Assembly: GCF_030027245.1 (NCBI RefSeq) | Contig: NZ_JASERT010000002.1 | Coordinates: 1-64,000 of the forward strand | DNA length: 64,000 bases | Source: Asticcacaulis sp. EMRT-3 | GTDB taxonomy: Bacteria; Pseudomonadota; Alphaproteobacteria; Caulobacterales; Caulobacteraceae | Direction of reading: 5' to 3' | Part shown: piece by piece, positions 34,082 through 43,334 of the stretch | Numbering within the stretch: the first letter of the stretch is position 1 | Layout of the letters: every line of letters starts with the position of its first letter | Made by a program: the position numbers and the translations under genes | The notes under the pieces: model-generated | Seen by the model: the letters and a program-made list of their open reading frames with translations, nothing else | The model's database searches: none | Told to the model about the DNA's origin: nothing

Positions 34082-34539
34082 AGATTTCCTCAAACATGAA
34101 ACGTATCTGGTCGATTTGAAATTTACCTTGACCATATGATCTTGCTGAAAACAACCCTGTCAGACATAAAATAATGGCGCTCCGGCTCGTTTGAAATGAT
34201 GAAATGGTGATGTGAATGGATACACGTTAAATCTGGCTGGATTTCAAGGAGACTGGCGCCTTATTCCTGAGCGGATGCCAGAGGGGGAAAGGTCTTGGAA
34301 TTCGGGATTGACCGGTTTATGAAGACGTTCGCTTAACGTCAGACTCAAGTCGCTACCCTGGCGCGTTTCCCCAAAAAGCGGACCTGCTTTTTGGGCGGAG
34401 ATGTATTTAAAAAACAGAAGCTTAGAGCGCCGATCTGATCCAACCAAATCGGAACATGTTCTAAATAATCTTTATGGAATGCGCTTGGCACCCGCCGGGC
34501 ACGTAAGTCGGTCATTGTAATACTATCTATGGGAAAATC
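34082..34539. repeat. Gene-free spacer with TAGAGC- and CCCCAAAAAG-type repeats
   Basis: The spacer between divergent gmd and the FkbH-like gene holds a hairpin unit around 34362-34390 (GTTTCCCCAAAAAGCGGACC followed by CTTTTTGGG). An inverted family-2 repeat follows at 34422-34464 (TTAGAGCGCCGATCTGATCC to CATGTTCTAAA). A similar hairpin unit recurs at 38656-38726. Promoters for both genes must be here but no clear boxes were found. Confidence 0.55.
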
Positions 34540-36879
34540 ATGATTATGGCAGGGATTATGGCCTTGTTCGGCCGTTCCGTCGCGGCGCCATCGGATGTGT
34601 CAGCAGACAAAATTTTCTCCGAGGAAAATCAGACCGAAGACCTCATGCTTGTCAAATTTGGCAGTGGTGAAAATTCGGATGATTATACCCTTGCTGGATG
34701 GTCGCATAGCGAGTCCACCTTCCGCTGGTCACTGGAAGGCAAGAGTGTGCTTTCGCTGCCGGTTGTTTTCAATGCCTGGATCAGAGCCGAACTCGACGTT
34801 TTCAGCCTGCCGGACATGCGTCAGCCACTTTACATACACATGGATGGTCGGGAGATTGCGCGGTTCGAGATTGAAGGTCGGCAGACGGTATATTTTGACG
34901 TGCCCCCCGCCCGGACAGGGCGGATGATGCAATTGGAGTTCATCCATCCCGTTTTTCGCACCGATTTTAGCCAGACGGAAGATGTTCGCCCCCTGGCCCT
35001 GGCCTTTTCCACCTTACGGCTGATGGGGTCCCGTTCCGCAATCGATGAGATCGCAAGCGCCACACTTAAAGATATTCAGGCCGAATATGGTCAGAATACG
35101 GGCGCAAACTATCTGGCTCCCTCCTCGCTTGAGGTGACGCCGACGCCGCTCAAGCGTATCGCCTTGATCGGGTCGTGCTATATGAATGCGTGGGCCTTTC
35201 AGCAGAGCAATCTCGACGGGTGTCACGCGGATTTCTTTACCGTCAATAATGGTGCGCCGCTGCCCGACATCAGCGAAGCCGACATCAAGGCCTATGACCT
35301 TCAAATCATCCAGATGCCGTTGCGTTCCCTTATAGATTACGGGCTTTATTCGCGCGGATCATGGGATAATGCGCAAGACGCCGAAGATTGTTTTCGGCAG
35401 GCCTGCGACAGGCTGGCGCTCCTTGTTGATACCTACATGGATTGGAATGTACGTTTTGGCACGCTGACATTCGTGGCAAACTATTATCTGCCGGAAATGA
35501 ACCCGATGGGCCGGCTGTTTCCCAGGTTCGATTTCCGTAATCCGGAATATCTGGTCAGCCGTCTGAACGAATTTCTGGAAAACTACATCAGCAAATTCAA
35601 CAACTGCTACATTTTCGATATTGACCGCGTTATGGCCTCCATCGGGCGGCGCTATATTCAGGGCGACAAGGTCGAGATGACCTGGCTGGGTCAGGTGCTG
35701 CCGGCGCAAGACCTGGCAGGCGAACAGCGTATGGAAACGGCGCCAGCGCTTATGGGTCATTATGAATACGAGGCCCTGCCGCTCATGCGTGGCGCGCTGT
35801 GGCGCGAGCTTGTGGCTATGTACCGTACCGTTCGCCAGGTGGACACGGTCAAGCTCGTGGTGGTCGATCTTGACGACACCTTATGGCGCGGAGTCAGCGG
35901 CGATATGACCGATGTTCACGGTGGTATTGTCGAAGGCTGGCCTCTTGGCGTAGTGGAAGCCCTGCTTTTCCTGAAAAAGCGTGGTGTTTTGCTGGCCATT
36001 ATCAGCAAAAACGAAGAAAGCCGGATTCGTGAGATATGGCATCAGATCTTCTATGGCTTGCTGACACTTGAAGATTTTGCTGCGGTGCGCATCAACTGGC
36101 GGCCGAAGGCCGAAAATATGCAGGAGATACTCCAGGACATCAACCTGCTACCGAGAAGTGTCGTTTTCCTTGACGACAATCCTGTCGAACGCGCAGCCAT
36201 GTCGCGTCTCTTTCCCGACATGCGAATTTTTGGACGCTATCCGTACTATTTCCGACGGATGTTGCTGTGGTCGGCGGAAACGCAGTCGGCGTCGGTGACG
36301 GCGGAATCAGGCCGGCGCACCGAAATGGTGCAGGCACAGTTGCATCGGGAAGAGCAGCGCAAGGGTTTGTCGCGTGAAGAATTTCTCATGCAGGCCGCTC
36401 CCAGGGTAACGCTGTCGCAGGTCGGATCGGCCGAAGATGCACGGTTTTCGCGCTGCCTGGAACTTATCAATAAAACCAATCAGTTCAATACAACCGGGCG
36501 CCGCTGGAACCTGGAGGAAATAAACACCTTTTTCGCGCAGGGTGGAAGATTATATGTGTTCGATGTCGTCGATAAATTTACCAGTTATGGTCTGGTCGGC
36601 GTTGTCATGGTCAAGCCATCTGAAATCGTACAATGGGTTATGTCCTGCCGCATTCTGGGTTATCAGATTGAAGATGCGGTTATGCGCACCCTTCTGAACG
36701 ATCTGTTTGAAGGGGGCGCTGTATCCGTCAGCGGGACCCTGAAAGACACTGACGTCAACTATCCGTGCCGGGATTTGTTCAGCAAGACGGGCTTTGAAAA
36801 GGTTGCCGACACGCTCTTCTCGATAGGCCCTGATCAAAACAGGCCCATGCCGCCGCACATAGACCTGACAAGGGCATAA
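34540..36879 (+). CDS. FkbH-like HAD-IIIC protein with N-terminal SGNH-like region
   Basis: The 779-residue protein has a HAD phosphatase core of subfamily IIIC (about 438-580: VVVDLDDTLWRGVSGD, ISKNEESRI, VVFLDDNPVERAAM) and a C-terminal acetyltransferase-like region (about 620-760, ending in DTDVNYPCRDLFSKTGFE). This is the FkbH architecture, which loads a glyceryl unit from 1,3-bisphosphoglycerate onto an acyl carrier protein. The first 200 residues look like a beta-sandwich, and IGSCYMNAWAF near 211 resembles an SGNH nucleophile motif. No acyl carrier protein gene was found nearby, so glyceryl or acyl decoration of the glycan is an inference. The start ATG 34540 has only a weak ribosome site. 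Confidence 0.8.
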   Translation: MIMAGIMALFGRSVAAPSDVSADKIFSEENQTEDLMLVKFGSGENSDDYTLAGWSHSESTFRWSLEGKSVLSLPVVFNAWIRAELDVFSLPDMRQPLYIHMDGREIARFEIEGRQTVYFDVPPARTGRMMQLEFIHPVFRTDFSQTEDVRPLALAFSTLRLMGSRSAIDEIASATLKDIQAEYGQNTGANYLAPSSLEVTPTPLKRIALIGSCYMNAWAFQQSNLDGCHADFFTVNNGAPLPDISEADIKAYDLQIIQMPLRSLIDYGLYSRGSWDNAQDAEDCFRQACDRLALLVDTYMDWNVRFGTLTFVANYYLPEMNPMGRLFPRFDFRNPEYLVSRLNEFLENYISKFNNCYIFDIDRVMASIGRRYIQGDKVEMTWLGQVLPAQDLAGEQRMETAPALMGHYEYEALPLMRGALWRELVAMYRTVRQVDTVKLVVVDLDDTLWRGVSGDMTDVHGGIVEGWPLGVVEALLFLKKRGVLLAIISKNEESRIREIWHQIFYGLLTLEDFAAVRINWRPKAENMQEILQDINLLPRSVVFLDDNPVERAAMSRLFPDMRIFGRYPYYFRRMLLWSAETQSASVTAESGRRTEMVQAQLHREEQRKGLSREEFLMQAAPRVTLSQVGSAEDARFSRCLELINKTNQFNTTGRRWNLEEINTFFAQGGRLYVFDVVDKFTSYGLVGVVMVKPSEIVQWVMSCRILGYQIEDAVMRTLLNDLFEGGAVSVSGTLKDTDVNYPCRDLFSKTGFEKVADTLFSIGPDQNRPMPPHIDLTRA

Positions 36880-36906
36880 AATTTTTCATAAGGCGCTCTA
36901 AGCGCT

Positions 36907-38634
36907 CTAAAATTCCGGTGCATCCAGTCCGTGGATGAAACGCATATGGGCTTCATCTATGCCATGCGGCGGTTGGATCAGTTGAAGATCTTTCGGCAAT
37001 GGCCAATACAGATTGACCGATTTGCGGTGAAAGTTCATCTGAACCACGTCTCCGGAGGGCACCTTGACGAGAAGGCGTTGCGATTCATGACCTTCGCCGT
37101 ACAGTATCGTGTGACCCAACCGACGCCCATACAGAACTGAAAATGCTATGCCCAGCGCCTCGTCTTCGCTGGTCAGGGCATTGAGCCAGATACGATTGCC
37201 CACCCGTGCAATCAGGGGCACGGTATCATGTGCATGGGTGACATAGGCTGATACGGCGCACTGGCTGGACGGCTGGTAAACCACCAGATCGTCGCGGATA
37301 AAGATGGTTCGATCCGTGCCGGCAATGGGCAAGGTCTGAGAAAAATCCTTATAGACCAAGCTATTATCGGAAAAGCCATCACACAGACAGCTTTCATCAA
37401 GACCCGAACGGGCGTGGCTGAAGAGAAGGGTGGTCTCGTCGCCCAGGTCACACAGCCGACGGGAGAGGGGCTCATCCTTACGCACGCTGAAATCGATCAC
37501 ATAACGATATGGAGACAGATCCATGTCGCGGGCTTCGGCGACGGTTCTGACATCGGATTGCGGGGCCAGACGGCGCAGTGGATACCAGATGGCTTCGCGC
37601 ACGATGGTCGTGTGCCAGTCTTCAGGCGCTTCATTGAGATCATTGATGATCAGAAGCGTAGCGGGCAGGGGCGCCGTGTCGCCTGACCGCTGGCGTGCGA
37701 TAAATGCCTTTGCCAGCCGGGCCTTGATGTCACCCCACTGTTCGGTCGGTAGCAGCATCGAACCTTCAAAGGCTTCATTCCAGCTATAAATGAAAATAAT
37801 CGAAGGATCGCTGGCCGCAGCCAGCCAGCCCATTTCTTTGTAATAGCGCAGATCATTACGAATTACACGTTCAAGGCCATCACGTTGGGCCACGCCCAGA
37901 TTATCGAATCCGAAATTCCAGGTGACGGCGTCGTGGCCGAACTGAGCCTGCGGTGTATCCAGAACAAAATGGAAGGCGCAGAAATTTTCTCTGTGATGCA
38001 GCAGCAGATGTTCAAGAAACGGCGCATTCGTGAACGTCCAGTAAAAGACCGGCCTGGTCGAGAAAACACACATTTCACGGATGAGGTTTATGGCAAATTC
38101 GTCCCATATCCGAGGCTCGGAAAAGCTGCGATCAAAGCCGTAACCAAAGACAAAGTTCATGTGTCTGTCTTTGGCGTCGCACATCAATAGGTCTTGTGGA
38201 ACATGAGTATAAAAACGCGCCAGTAGCGATGACACCAGTTCCACCGTAGCCTCGTCGGGTCTTATGCCCTGTGAAACCGTCAGGGTTGCATTCATCGTTT
38301 CCTGTGACTGGTTGAGCACTTTGAAGGTGATTTCCAGATCCAGAAACGGGCAAATCTTAAGTCCACTTTCGGCCAGGGCGGCGAGCGCTTCAGGAGAGGG
38401 CAGGGTCGGTGTAAGGTCGGCGCGAAGATTATATTCCCAGGCAATCCCGTCGATGCCAAGGCTGCGGATATAATCAAATTGCGCCTTGTAAAAAGCTTTC
38501 GACGAACGATCATTGCCCGTAATACCGATCGCGGCCCAGTCAAGCTGATCGGGGAAGCTGTCCTCGATCCAGCTCTTTTCGTGGAACCAGTCAAAAAACT
38601 GGATGACAACCGGTGTTTTTTTACCGTTAGGCAT
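36907..38634 (-). CDS. GH99/WbsX-like TIM-barrel protein
   Basis: The first 340 residues of this 575-residue protein look like a glycoside-hydrolase TIM barrel of GH71/GH99/WbsX type: VIQFFDWFHEKSW, YIRSLGIDGIAWEYNL, PVFYWTFTNAPF, DNLGVAQRDGL and FIYSWNEAFEGSMLLPTEQW, the last close to the NAWNEWAEG motif of WbsX. The remaining part (about 350-575) is not recognised. No signal peptide is visible, so cytoplasmic action on lipid-linked glycan is likelier than secretion. Specific family assignment is tentative. Confidence 0.6.
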   Translation of the reverse strand: MPNGKKTPVVIQFFDWFHEKSWIEDSFPDQLDWAAIGITGNDRSSKAFYKAQFDYIRSLGIDGIAWEYNLRADLTPTLPSPEALAALAESGLKICPFLDLEITFKVLNQSQETMNATLTVSQGIRPDEATVELVSSLLARFYTHVPQDLLMCDAKDRHMNFVFGYGFDRSFSEPRIWDEFAINLIREMCVFSTRPVFYWTFTNAPFLEHLLLHHRENFCAFHFVLDTPQAQFGHDAVTWNFGFDNLGVAQRDGLERVIRNDLRYYKEMGWLAAASDPSIIFIYSWNEAFEGSMLLPTEQWGDIKARLAKAFIARQRSGDTAPLPATLLIINDLNEAPEDWHTTIVREAIWYPLRRLAPQSDVRTVAEARDMDLSPYRYVIDFSVRKDEPLSRRLCDLGDETTLLFSHARSGLDESCLCDGFSDNSLVYKDFSQTLPIAGTDRTIFIRDDLVVYQPSSQCAVSAYVTHAHDTVPLIARVGNRIWLNALTSEDEALGIAFSVLYGRRLGHTILYGEGHESQRLLVKVPSGDVVQMNFHRKSVNLYWPLPKDLQLIQPPHGIDEAHMRFIHGLDAPEF

Positions 38635-38655
38635 AGGCCCTCTGCAAGCCAGGAG

Positions 38656-38726
38656 TTAGAGCGTTTCCCCAAAAAGTGGATCCACTTTTGGGACATGGAA
38701 GAGCGATAAAACAAAAGCGCTCTAAG
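38656..38726. repeat. TTAGAGC...GCTCTAA unit with CCCCAAAAAG hairpin
   Basis: TTAGAGCGTTTCCCCAAAAA begins a unit that contains a hairpin (CCAAAAAGTGG/CCACTTTTGG) and closes with GCGCTCTAAG. It sits directly upstream of the GH99/WbsX-like gene and is related to 34362-34430. Confidence 0.65.
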
Positions 38727-38751
38727 TGAAAAACATGCGGCGCGTCAGACC

Positions 38752-39927
38752 TCAGCCTTCAAGAGCGTCCACAAAATCATTCAGCGCGTCTATACTCATC
38801 GGTTCACCGGCATCAGGCAAGCCGCAATAGGCGAGGCTGTGCCCCAGAATCTGACAGATACCCATATGCCAGAGATTGGTGCGCTCAGGCCAGGATAAAA
38901 CGCCCAGCCGCATACCCGGATGGCTGAAAATGATGTTGTGCAGGGCGCTGCCATCCTCGCCGATCACGACGCGCGCTTCACGCATGATCCGAATTTGCTC
39001 AGGGATGGAAAGTGTTTCAGGAAATACAATCGCATAGCCCCTGTCCCGGAGAGCGTTTTCAATGTCGGCTATATTGGGGACGCTGCGGCGCGCGCTGAAG
39101 GCAAGCTGACGGCGGCTGAAAAACACCTTACGACTGAGTTGCGCCTTATCCATCGGTGGCGGACTGTAGGCTTGCAGAATGCGCGCCCAGGCCGCCTTCA
39201 GCGACGTCTCACCAAGCCGGTATCCCGACTTCGACGCGGTCGGGACAATGGCTTCCTCGACCTTGAAGAAGCGGGCCGGGTGGGGCTGAAAGCGTGCCGG
39301 ATCAAGCGCAAGCGCCTCAAGAAAATAATCTGCCCATTTCGGCATATTATTGTAATAGATCGGCAATCCGTCAAAATCACCAAGGCTGAGAACATGTAGT
39401 CTGGGAATGATGTCCAGGAGCCAATGGCCATATATTTCCTGCCCGGGTGCCGACATGATCACCGCCTGGCCGGAGAGGGTATGTTTGCGGAGTTCCTCCA
39501 GCATAAGGTCAATATAGTTGCGCGACAGGCTACGATCCAGGATTGTTTCCAGGCCATGTTGATCGGCATACCAGGTGGCAAAATCGATGCCCCAGCCTAT
39601 GGGTTCGCCAATAAGGCCTTCACGCCGGCCAATGTTAATCGGCATGGCGCAGTTTTCGAAAAAACTATACTCATTGAACTTAAGTATGCCGCTGGACAGA
39701 AAGCCAGGTGCGAAGACATTGTGCAGATACAGATTGCGCGTATTGTCTTGTCCGGGGATGTTGAGTAACGCATCCGTATGATATTGCGGAGACGGGTTTT
39801 CCACATAGCAGTCGAAGGCAATGTGATAATCCGTATTGATAAAACTGCCGCCGGTGGCGTTTTGGCTGGAAACCTGTGCCGTTTGGGCGATGGCTTCTAT
39901 GCTTTTGAAAGCGTATGGCCCTGACAT
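38752..39927 (-). CDS. GT61-family glycosyltransferase
   Basis: A 391-residue protein of the DUF563/GT61 family (PF04577), which includes xylosyl- and N-acetylglucosaminyltransferases. Matching parts are IYGHWLLDIIPRLHVLSLGD, KVFFSRRQLAFSARRSVPN, ENALRDRGYAIVFPE, IRIMREARVVIGEDGSALHN and FSHPGMRLGVLSWPE. The start at 39927 (ATG) is followed by MSGPYAFKSIEA. It stands alone between repeat-bearing spacers, on the same strand as the ABC transporter genes. Confidence 0.82.
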   Translation of the reverse strand: MSGPYAFKSIEAIAQTAQVSSQNATGGSFINTDYHIAFDCYVENPSPQYHTDALLNIPGQDNTRNLYLHNVFAPGFLSSGILKFNEYSFFENCAMPINIGRREGLIGEPIGWGIDFATWYADQHGLETILDRSLSRNYIDLMLEELRKHTLSGQAVIMSAPGQEIYGHWLLDIIPRLHVLSLGDFDGLPIYYNNMPKWADYFLEALALDPARFQPHPARFFKVEEAIVPTASKSGYRLGETSLKAAWARILQAYSPPPMDKAQLSRKVFFSRRQLAFSARRSVPNIADIENALRDRGYAIVFPETLSIPEQIRIMREARVVIGEDGSALHNIIFSHPGMRLGVLSWPERTNLWHMGICQILGHSLAYCGLPDAGEPMSIDALNDFVDALEG

Positions 39928-40102
39928 ATGTCTTCAATTCGATTTCAAGCGCGTTCCACAAGATGAGGCGCATGTTTGGATAAAATATACGTATCAAAGC
40001 AAAAAAATTAGCTGTCATGCCTGAAAGCAGACATCACATTTCGCCATGAGGCATCACAAAAAACCTGTGCGCTGATCCTATCAGATCACAATGCCCGCGA
40101 GG

Positions 40103-40855
40103 TTATTTCGGCGTCAGCGTATCAAAATTCCAATCACCGACATCACCGAAAAAGACCTGCCTGCCAGCATCGAGGATCAGTATCTTGTTGCATACCGACT
40201 CAATCATGCCGCGGCTGTGCGTCGCCAGAACCATGACGCGCGAACGGGCCAATATGTCGTTCATCCGGGCCGTCGCCCTGTCTTGGAATGAGGCATCGCC
40301 CGCGCCGATCCATTCGTCAAGCAGCAAAACATCGGGTTCGAGGCTGGTGGCGACCGCGAAAACGAGGCGCGCCTGCATCCCTGCGCTGTAAGCCTTTACG
40401 GGCAGATCCACGTAACCGCCGAGTTCCGAGAAATCGACGATTTCGGGAATACTGGCCAGAACCTTTCTCGTTGGAATGCCGCGCATCCGGCCCATATTGA
40501 GGATATTGTCGCGCCCGGTCAGGGCGGCATCCAGCCCGAGGCCGATGTCGATCATCGACGACACCCGGCCGCTGACGAAAACGCGGCCCTTGTCGGGCTC
40601 ATAGACCCCGGCCAGCACCTTGAGAAGCGTGGTCTTGCCAGCGCCATTATGCCCCATAATGCCGAGGCGGTCGCCTTGATGAAGGCTGAAATTGATATTT
40701 TCCAGCGCCCGGACATGGATAATATCCTGCCCGTCTTTCAGCAGCTTGCCACCCACCGCCAGATTGGCGATCGTGTTGCGAATCGAATTCGCGCGAATGG
40801 AATATATGGGGTAGGACAGCTCTACCCCGTTGAGATCGATAATGGTGGTGGACAT
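40103..40855 (-). CDS. Polysaccharide ABC exporter ATPase (Wzt/KpsT type)
   Basis: A 250-residue ABC ATPase with Walker A MGHNGAGKTTLLK, signature YSAGMQARLVFA (the AYSAGM form typical of polysaccharide exporters), Walker B DVLLLDEWIGAGDASF and an H-loop LATHSRGM. It lacks the C-terminal carbohydrate-binding domain of long Wzt proteins, so export need not depend on a chain-end cap read by this subunit. It pairs with the permease gene ending 24 bases upstream of its start. Confidence 0.92.
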   Translation of the reverse strand: MSTTIIDLNGVELSYPIYSIRANSIRNTIANLAVGGKLLKDGQDIIHVRALENINFSLHQGDRLGIMGHNGAGKTTLLKVLAGVYEPDKGRVFVSGRVSSMIDIGLGLDAALTGRDNILNMGRMRGIPTRKVLASIPEIVDFSELGGYVDLPVKAYSAGMQARLVFAVATSLEPDVLLLDEWIGAGDASFQDRATARMNDILARSRVMVLATHSRGMIESVCNKILILDAGRQVFFGDVGDWNFDTLTPK

Positions 40856-40879
40856 GCGATTAACCGTGGCGGCTCGTAC

Positions 40880-41671
40880 TTAAACCCAGAATGGGATGCG
40901 GCGGCGGAAAGAGGTGAAAACTGCGAACCAGACTATGCCCCCGACAACCATGGTGAGCAGGGCCTGTAGCCAGCAGATTTCAGGCGGCATTTTACCTAAT
41001 AGCGGCGAGCGAACGATTTCAACCAGTCCGTACACGGGGTTGAGATCCACGAAGAGGGCTTTTGCGCCCTTGACGCCGTCAGCCTTCCAGAAGATCGGAG
41101 CCGTAAAAAACAGGAGTTGGGATATGTAGGGCATGATGAAACGCAGGTCACGAAAACGCGCGGCCATCATGCCGAAAAACGCCCCCCAGAAGAACATGCT
41201 GACCAGGAGGATTGGCAGGCCAAAAATGACCGTCCAGTTCGGGACGGCCAGACTACCGACGCAAACCAGCGTAATATAAAACACGACCAGATTATGCAGG
41301 AATGTCAGGAAGGATCGCGATACGCCTTCGAATACAAAATAGGTAAACGGGTAGGCGTGGTTTTTAATTGTGCCCGCAGCGCTCAGGAAAACTTCCGGGC
41401 CTTCATTGAAAATGAAACTGACCAGTCCGAAGGTCAGGATGCCCCCCATGACGAAGGGCAGTATGTCTTTCAGCGACTGGCCCTGAATGATGCCGAACAC
41501 GAGCGACAGGGCCAGAGAGGTCGTGACCATGCCGCCGGCGATCCACAGGGAGCCCAGCATGGTATGCTTATATTTTGCGCTGATTTCGTGATAGGCTTGA
41601 TAAAACCACACGTTGTAGAGCGAGGCGCCTTTTTTCAGGTCGCTGACAGACTTAGCTATCGAAGCCGGCAC
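40880..41671 (-). CDS. Polysaccharide ABC exporter permease (Wzm/KpsM type)
   Basis: A 263-residue ABC-2 permease with six hydrophobic helices and the interfacial N-terminal helix (DLKKGASLYNVWFYQAYHEI then KYKHTMLGSLW). It also shows RDLRFIMPYISQLLFFTAPI and NPVYGLVEIVRSPLLG, typical of the family. It should carry undecaprenyl-linked polymer across the inner membrane with the ATPase downstream. The start is a GTG (41669-41671) with GAGGA five bases upstream; no in-frame ATG is available. Confidence 0.9.
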   Translation of the reverse strand: MPASIAKSVSDLKKGASLYNVWFYQAYHEISAKYKHTMLGSLWIAGGMVTTSLALSLVFGIIQGQSLKDILPFVMGGILTFGLVSFIFNEGPEVFLSAAGTIKNHAYPFTYFVFEGVSRSFLTFLHNLVVFYITLVCVGSLAVPNWTVIFGLPILLVSMFFWGAFFGMMAARFRDLRFIMPYISQLLFFTAPIFWKADGVKGAKALFVDLNPVYGLVEIVRSPLLGKMPPEICWLQALLTMVVGGIVWFAVFTSFRRRIPFWV

Positions 41672-41985
41672 ACTATCCTCATAGACTTGGTTCAGAAAAG
41701 CGGAAACCGCATGGCGTCAGCCGTGTTAGACCAGTTTATGGTGTCATGCAATACGTGGCGGCGGGGTAAATTGGCCGGTGGAAAACTTGCGGCGAAGATC
41801 GCAGGGGTGGACGATCAACTCTAAAAAAAGCGACTTTGCAGCTTGAAAAATGATCGTGATTTAAAATGATGCGTCCTGGCTGATGTTGCGCGTTTTGTCA
41901 TCACGTCATGGTGACCGCGTAAAACGAAACCGGCTTGACCCTGGCCATCTGGCAAGCGCCGAACCGCTCGCTTCAAAGTTGCCGC

Positions 41986-42023
41986 TAGAGCAACGCGCGT
42001 TTCATTTGACTCATCGCAGATTG
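41986..42023 (+). repeat. Partial, diverged copy of the 115-bp repeat border
   Basis: TAGAGCAACGCGCGTTTCAT followed by TTGACT matches the first 26 bases of copy B at 55098 (TAGAGCAACGAGCATTTAAT). Similarity then fades. It lies in the gene-free spacer 41672-42263. Confidence 0.5.
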
Positions 42024-42029
42024 TCAAGG

Positions 42030-42095
42030 CCGACTGGCCGTCCGAGCTTATGCGAGGAGCCCATTCTTCTTAAAAGAAATGGCGGCGTTTGAGCT
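42030..42095 (+). repeat. Second copy of a short repeat found upstream of rep
   Basis: CCGAGCTTATGCGAGGAGCC, an interruption of about 16 bases centred on TTCTTAAAAGAA, then ATGGCGGCGTTTGAGCT corresponds to CCGAGCTTTTGCGAGGAGCC and ATGCGGCGTTTGAGCT at 1463-1499. The two copies are 40 kb apart; the later one carries a small palindromic insertion. Confidence 0.6.
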
Positions 42096-42105
42096 GCAAA
42101 TAATG

Positions 42106-42157
42106 CTTATACCAACTTGCACCCAAACAGGTTCTGGGCTGCGCAAGTTGGTATAAG
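42106..42157. repeat. Perfect 15-bp inverted repeat upstream of the GSCFA gene
   Basis: CTTATACCAACTTGC and GCAAGTTGGTATAAG flank a 22-base loop. A diverged inverted copy is at 31702-31750. It lies about 110 bases before the GSCFA start, in the 590-base spacer between the divergent exporter operon and the decoration genes. The spacer shows no supported gene. Confidence 0.65.
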
Positions 42158-42263
42158 GCCTGTCAAACAAGAAAATATGAAGTCCTGTTAGATTTCAGAC
42201 GTGCTTTGCGTTTACTGCACCGCTATGGTTGGCCGACGAAATGCAAGCGATCTGGAATGACGT

Positions 42264-43334
42264 ATGAATAATCCTTACAGCGGCAAGCCCGATTATCAAT
42301 TCTGGCGGCGCAGCTTTGCGGGCAGGGCCGCGACCGAAGTCGACCCGGTGACAGGCGCGAGTTTTTCCATCGGTCGCAATGACAAGGTCGCCACCGCCGG
42401 CAGTTGTTTCGCCCAGCACGTTTCGCGCACACTGAGCGAGATGGGCTTCAACTATATGGTGACCGAACAGAGGCCGGCCTCGCCATCCGGCCCTGATGAA
42501 AATTATGGAACCTTTTCCGCCCGTTACGGCAATATATATACGGTCAGGCAGCTCAAGCAGCTTATACAGCGCGCCTATGGGCTTTTCACACCGACCGACA
42601 CAGCCTGGCAGCGGGCCGACGGGCGCTATGTCGATCCTTTCCGGCCCTATATTCAGGCTGACGGTTTTGCATCGCCCGAAGACGTGATGCACGACCGTGA
42701 AGCCCATCTCGCAGCGGTGCGCGATGTGTTTGAAAACTGTGAGGTCTTTATTTTCACCCTCGGCCTGACCGAGGCCTGGCAGGCTGTGGCGGATGGTGCC
42801 GTTCTTCCCATCTGCCCGGGGGTTGTCGGGGCGCAGGTCGAAGGCGAAGCCTACCGCTTCCATAATTTCAGCGTGGCGGAAACCGAAGCCGATCTGAACT
42901 GGGTCATGCACCGCCTTCATGCTCTCAACCCGGCCTGCAAAGTGCTTCTGACCGTATCGCCCGTCGCCCTGATCGCCACCTATGAAGACAGCCATGTGCT
43001 GACCGCCACCACCTACAGCAAGTCGGTTTTGCGCGTCGTGGCGGATATGGCGGCAAGAAGTTTCGATTTTGTCGATTATTTTCCGTCCTATGAGATGATT
43101 CTGGGGCCGCAGGGCCGCGGCGCTTTTCTCGAAGACGATTTGCGCGAAATCCGGCCGGAAGGGGTCAAATACGCGATGTCGAAATTCGCGGCCCACTATC
43201 TTTCGGATGGATCGGCCGGAGTCGCGCCGCCGCCCGTCGCGGCGACAGCCGCCGCTATTGACAGGCAGCGCGTGGCGATGAAAACCATCGCCGACATTAT
43301 TTGTGACGAAGAAAATATTGATCCGTGTTTCTAA
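42264..43334 (+). CDS. GSCFA-family protein
   Basis: A 356-residue GSCFA-domain protein (PF08885), an SGNH-hydrolase-like family. It has the eponymous TAGSCFAQHVSRTL near residue 45, GTFSARYGNIYT, FIFTLGLTEAW and LLTVSPVALIATYED. Members occur in polysaccharide loci and are candidate esterases or acyltransferases; the substrate is unknown. Its end overlaps the start of the WcbI-like gene by ten bases, indicating coupling. Confidence 0.88.
   Translation: MNNPYSGKPDYQFWRRSFAGRAATEVDPVTGASFSIGRNDKVATAGSCFAQHVSRTLSEMGFNYMVTEQRPASPSGPDENYGTFSARYGNIYTVRQLKQLIQRAYGLFTPTDTAWQRADGRYVDPFRPYIQADGFASPEDVMHDREAHLAAVRDVFENCEVFIFTLGLTEAWQAVADGAVLPICPGVVGAQVEGEAYRFHNFSVAETEADLNWVMHRLHALNPACKVLLTVSPVALIATYEDSHVLTATTYSKSVLRVVADMAARSFDFVDYFPSYEMILGPQGRGAFLEDDLREIRPEGVKYAMSKFAAHYLSDGSAGVAPPPVAATAAAIDRQRVAMKTIADIICDEENIDPCF

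Noticed and set aside
41821..42027. Small gene in the spacer between the exporter operon and GSCFA gene
   Set aside because: The frame has no ribosome site, odd composition and overlaps repeat fragments.
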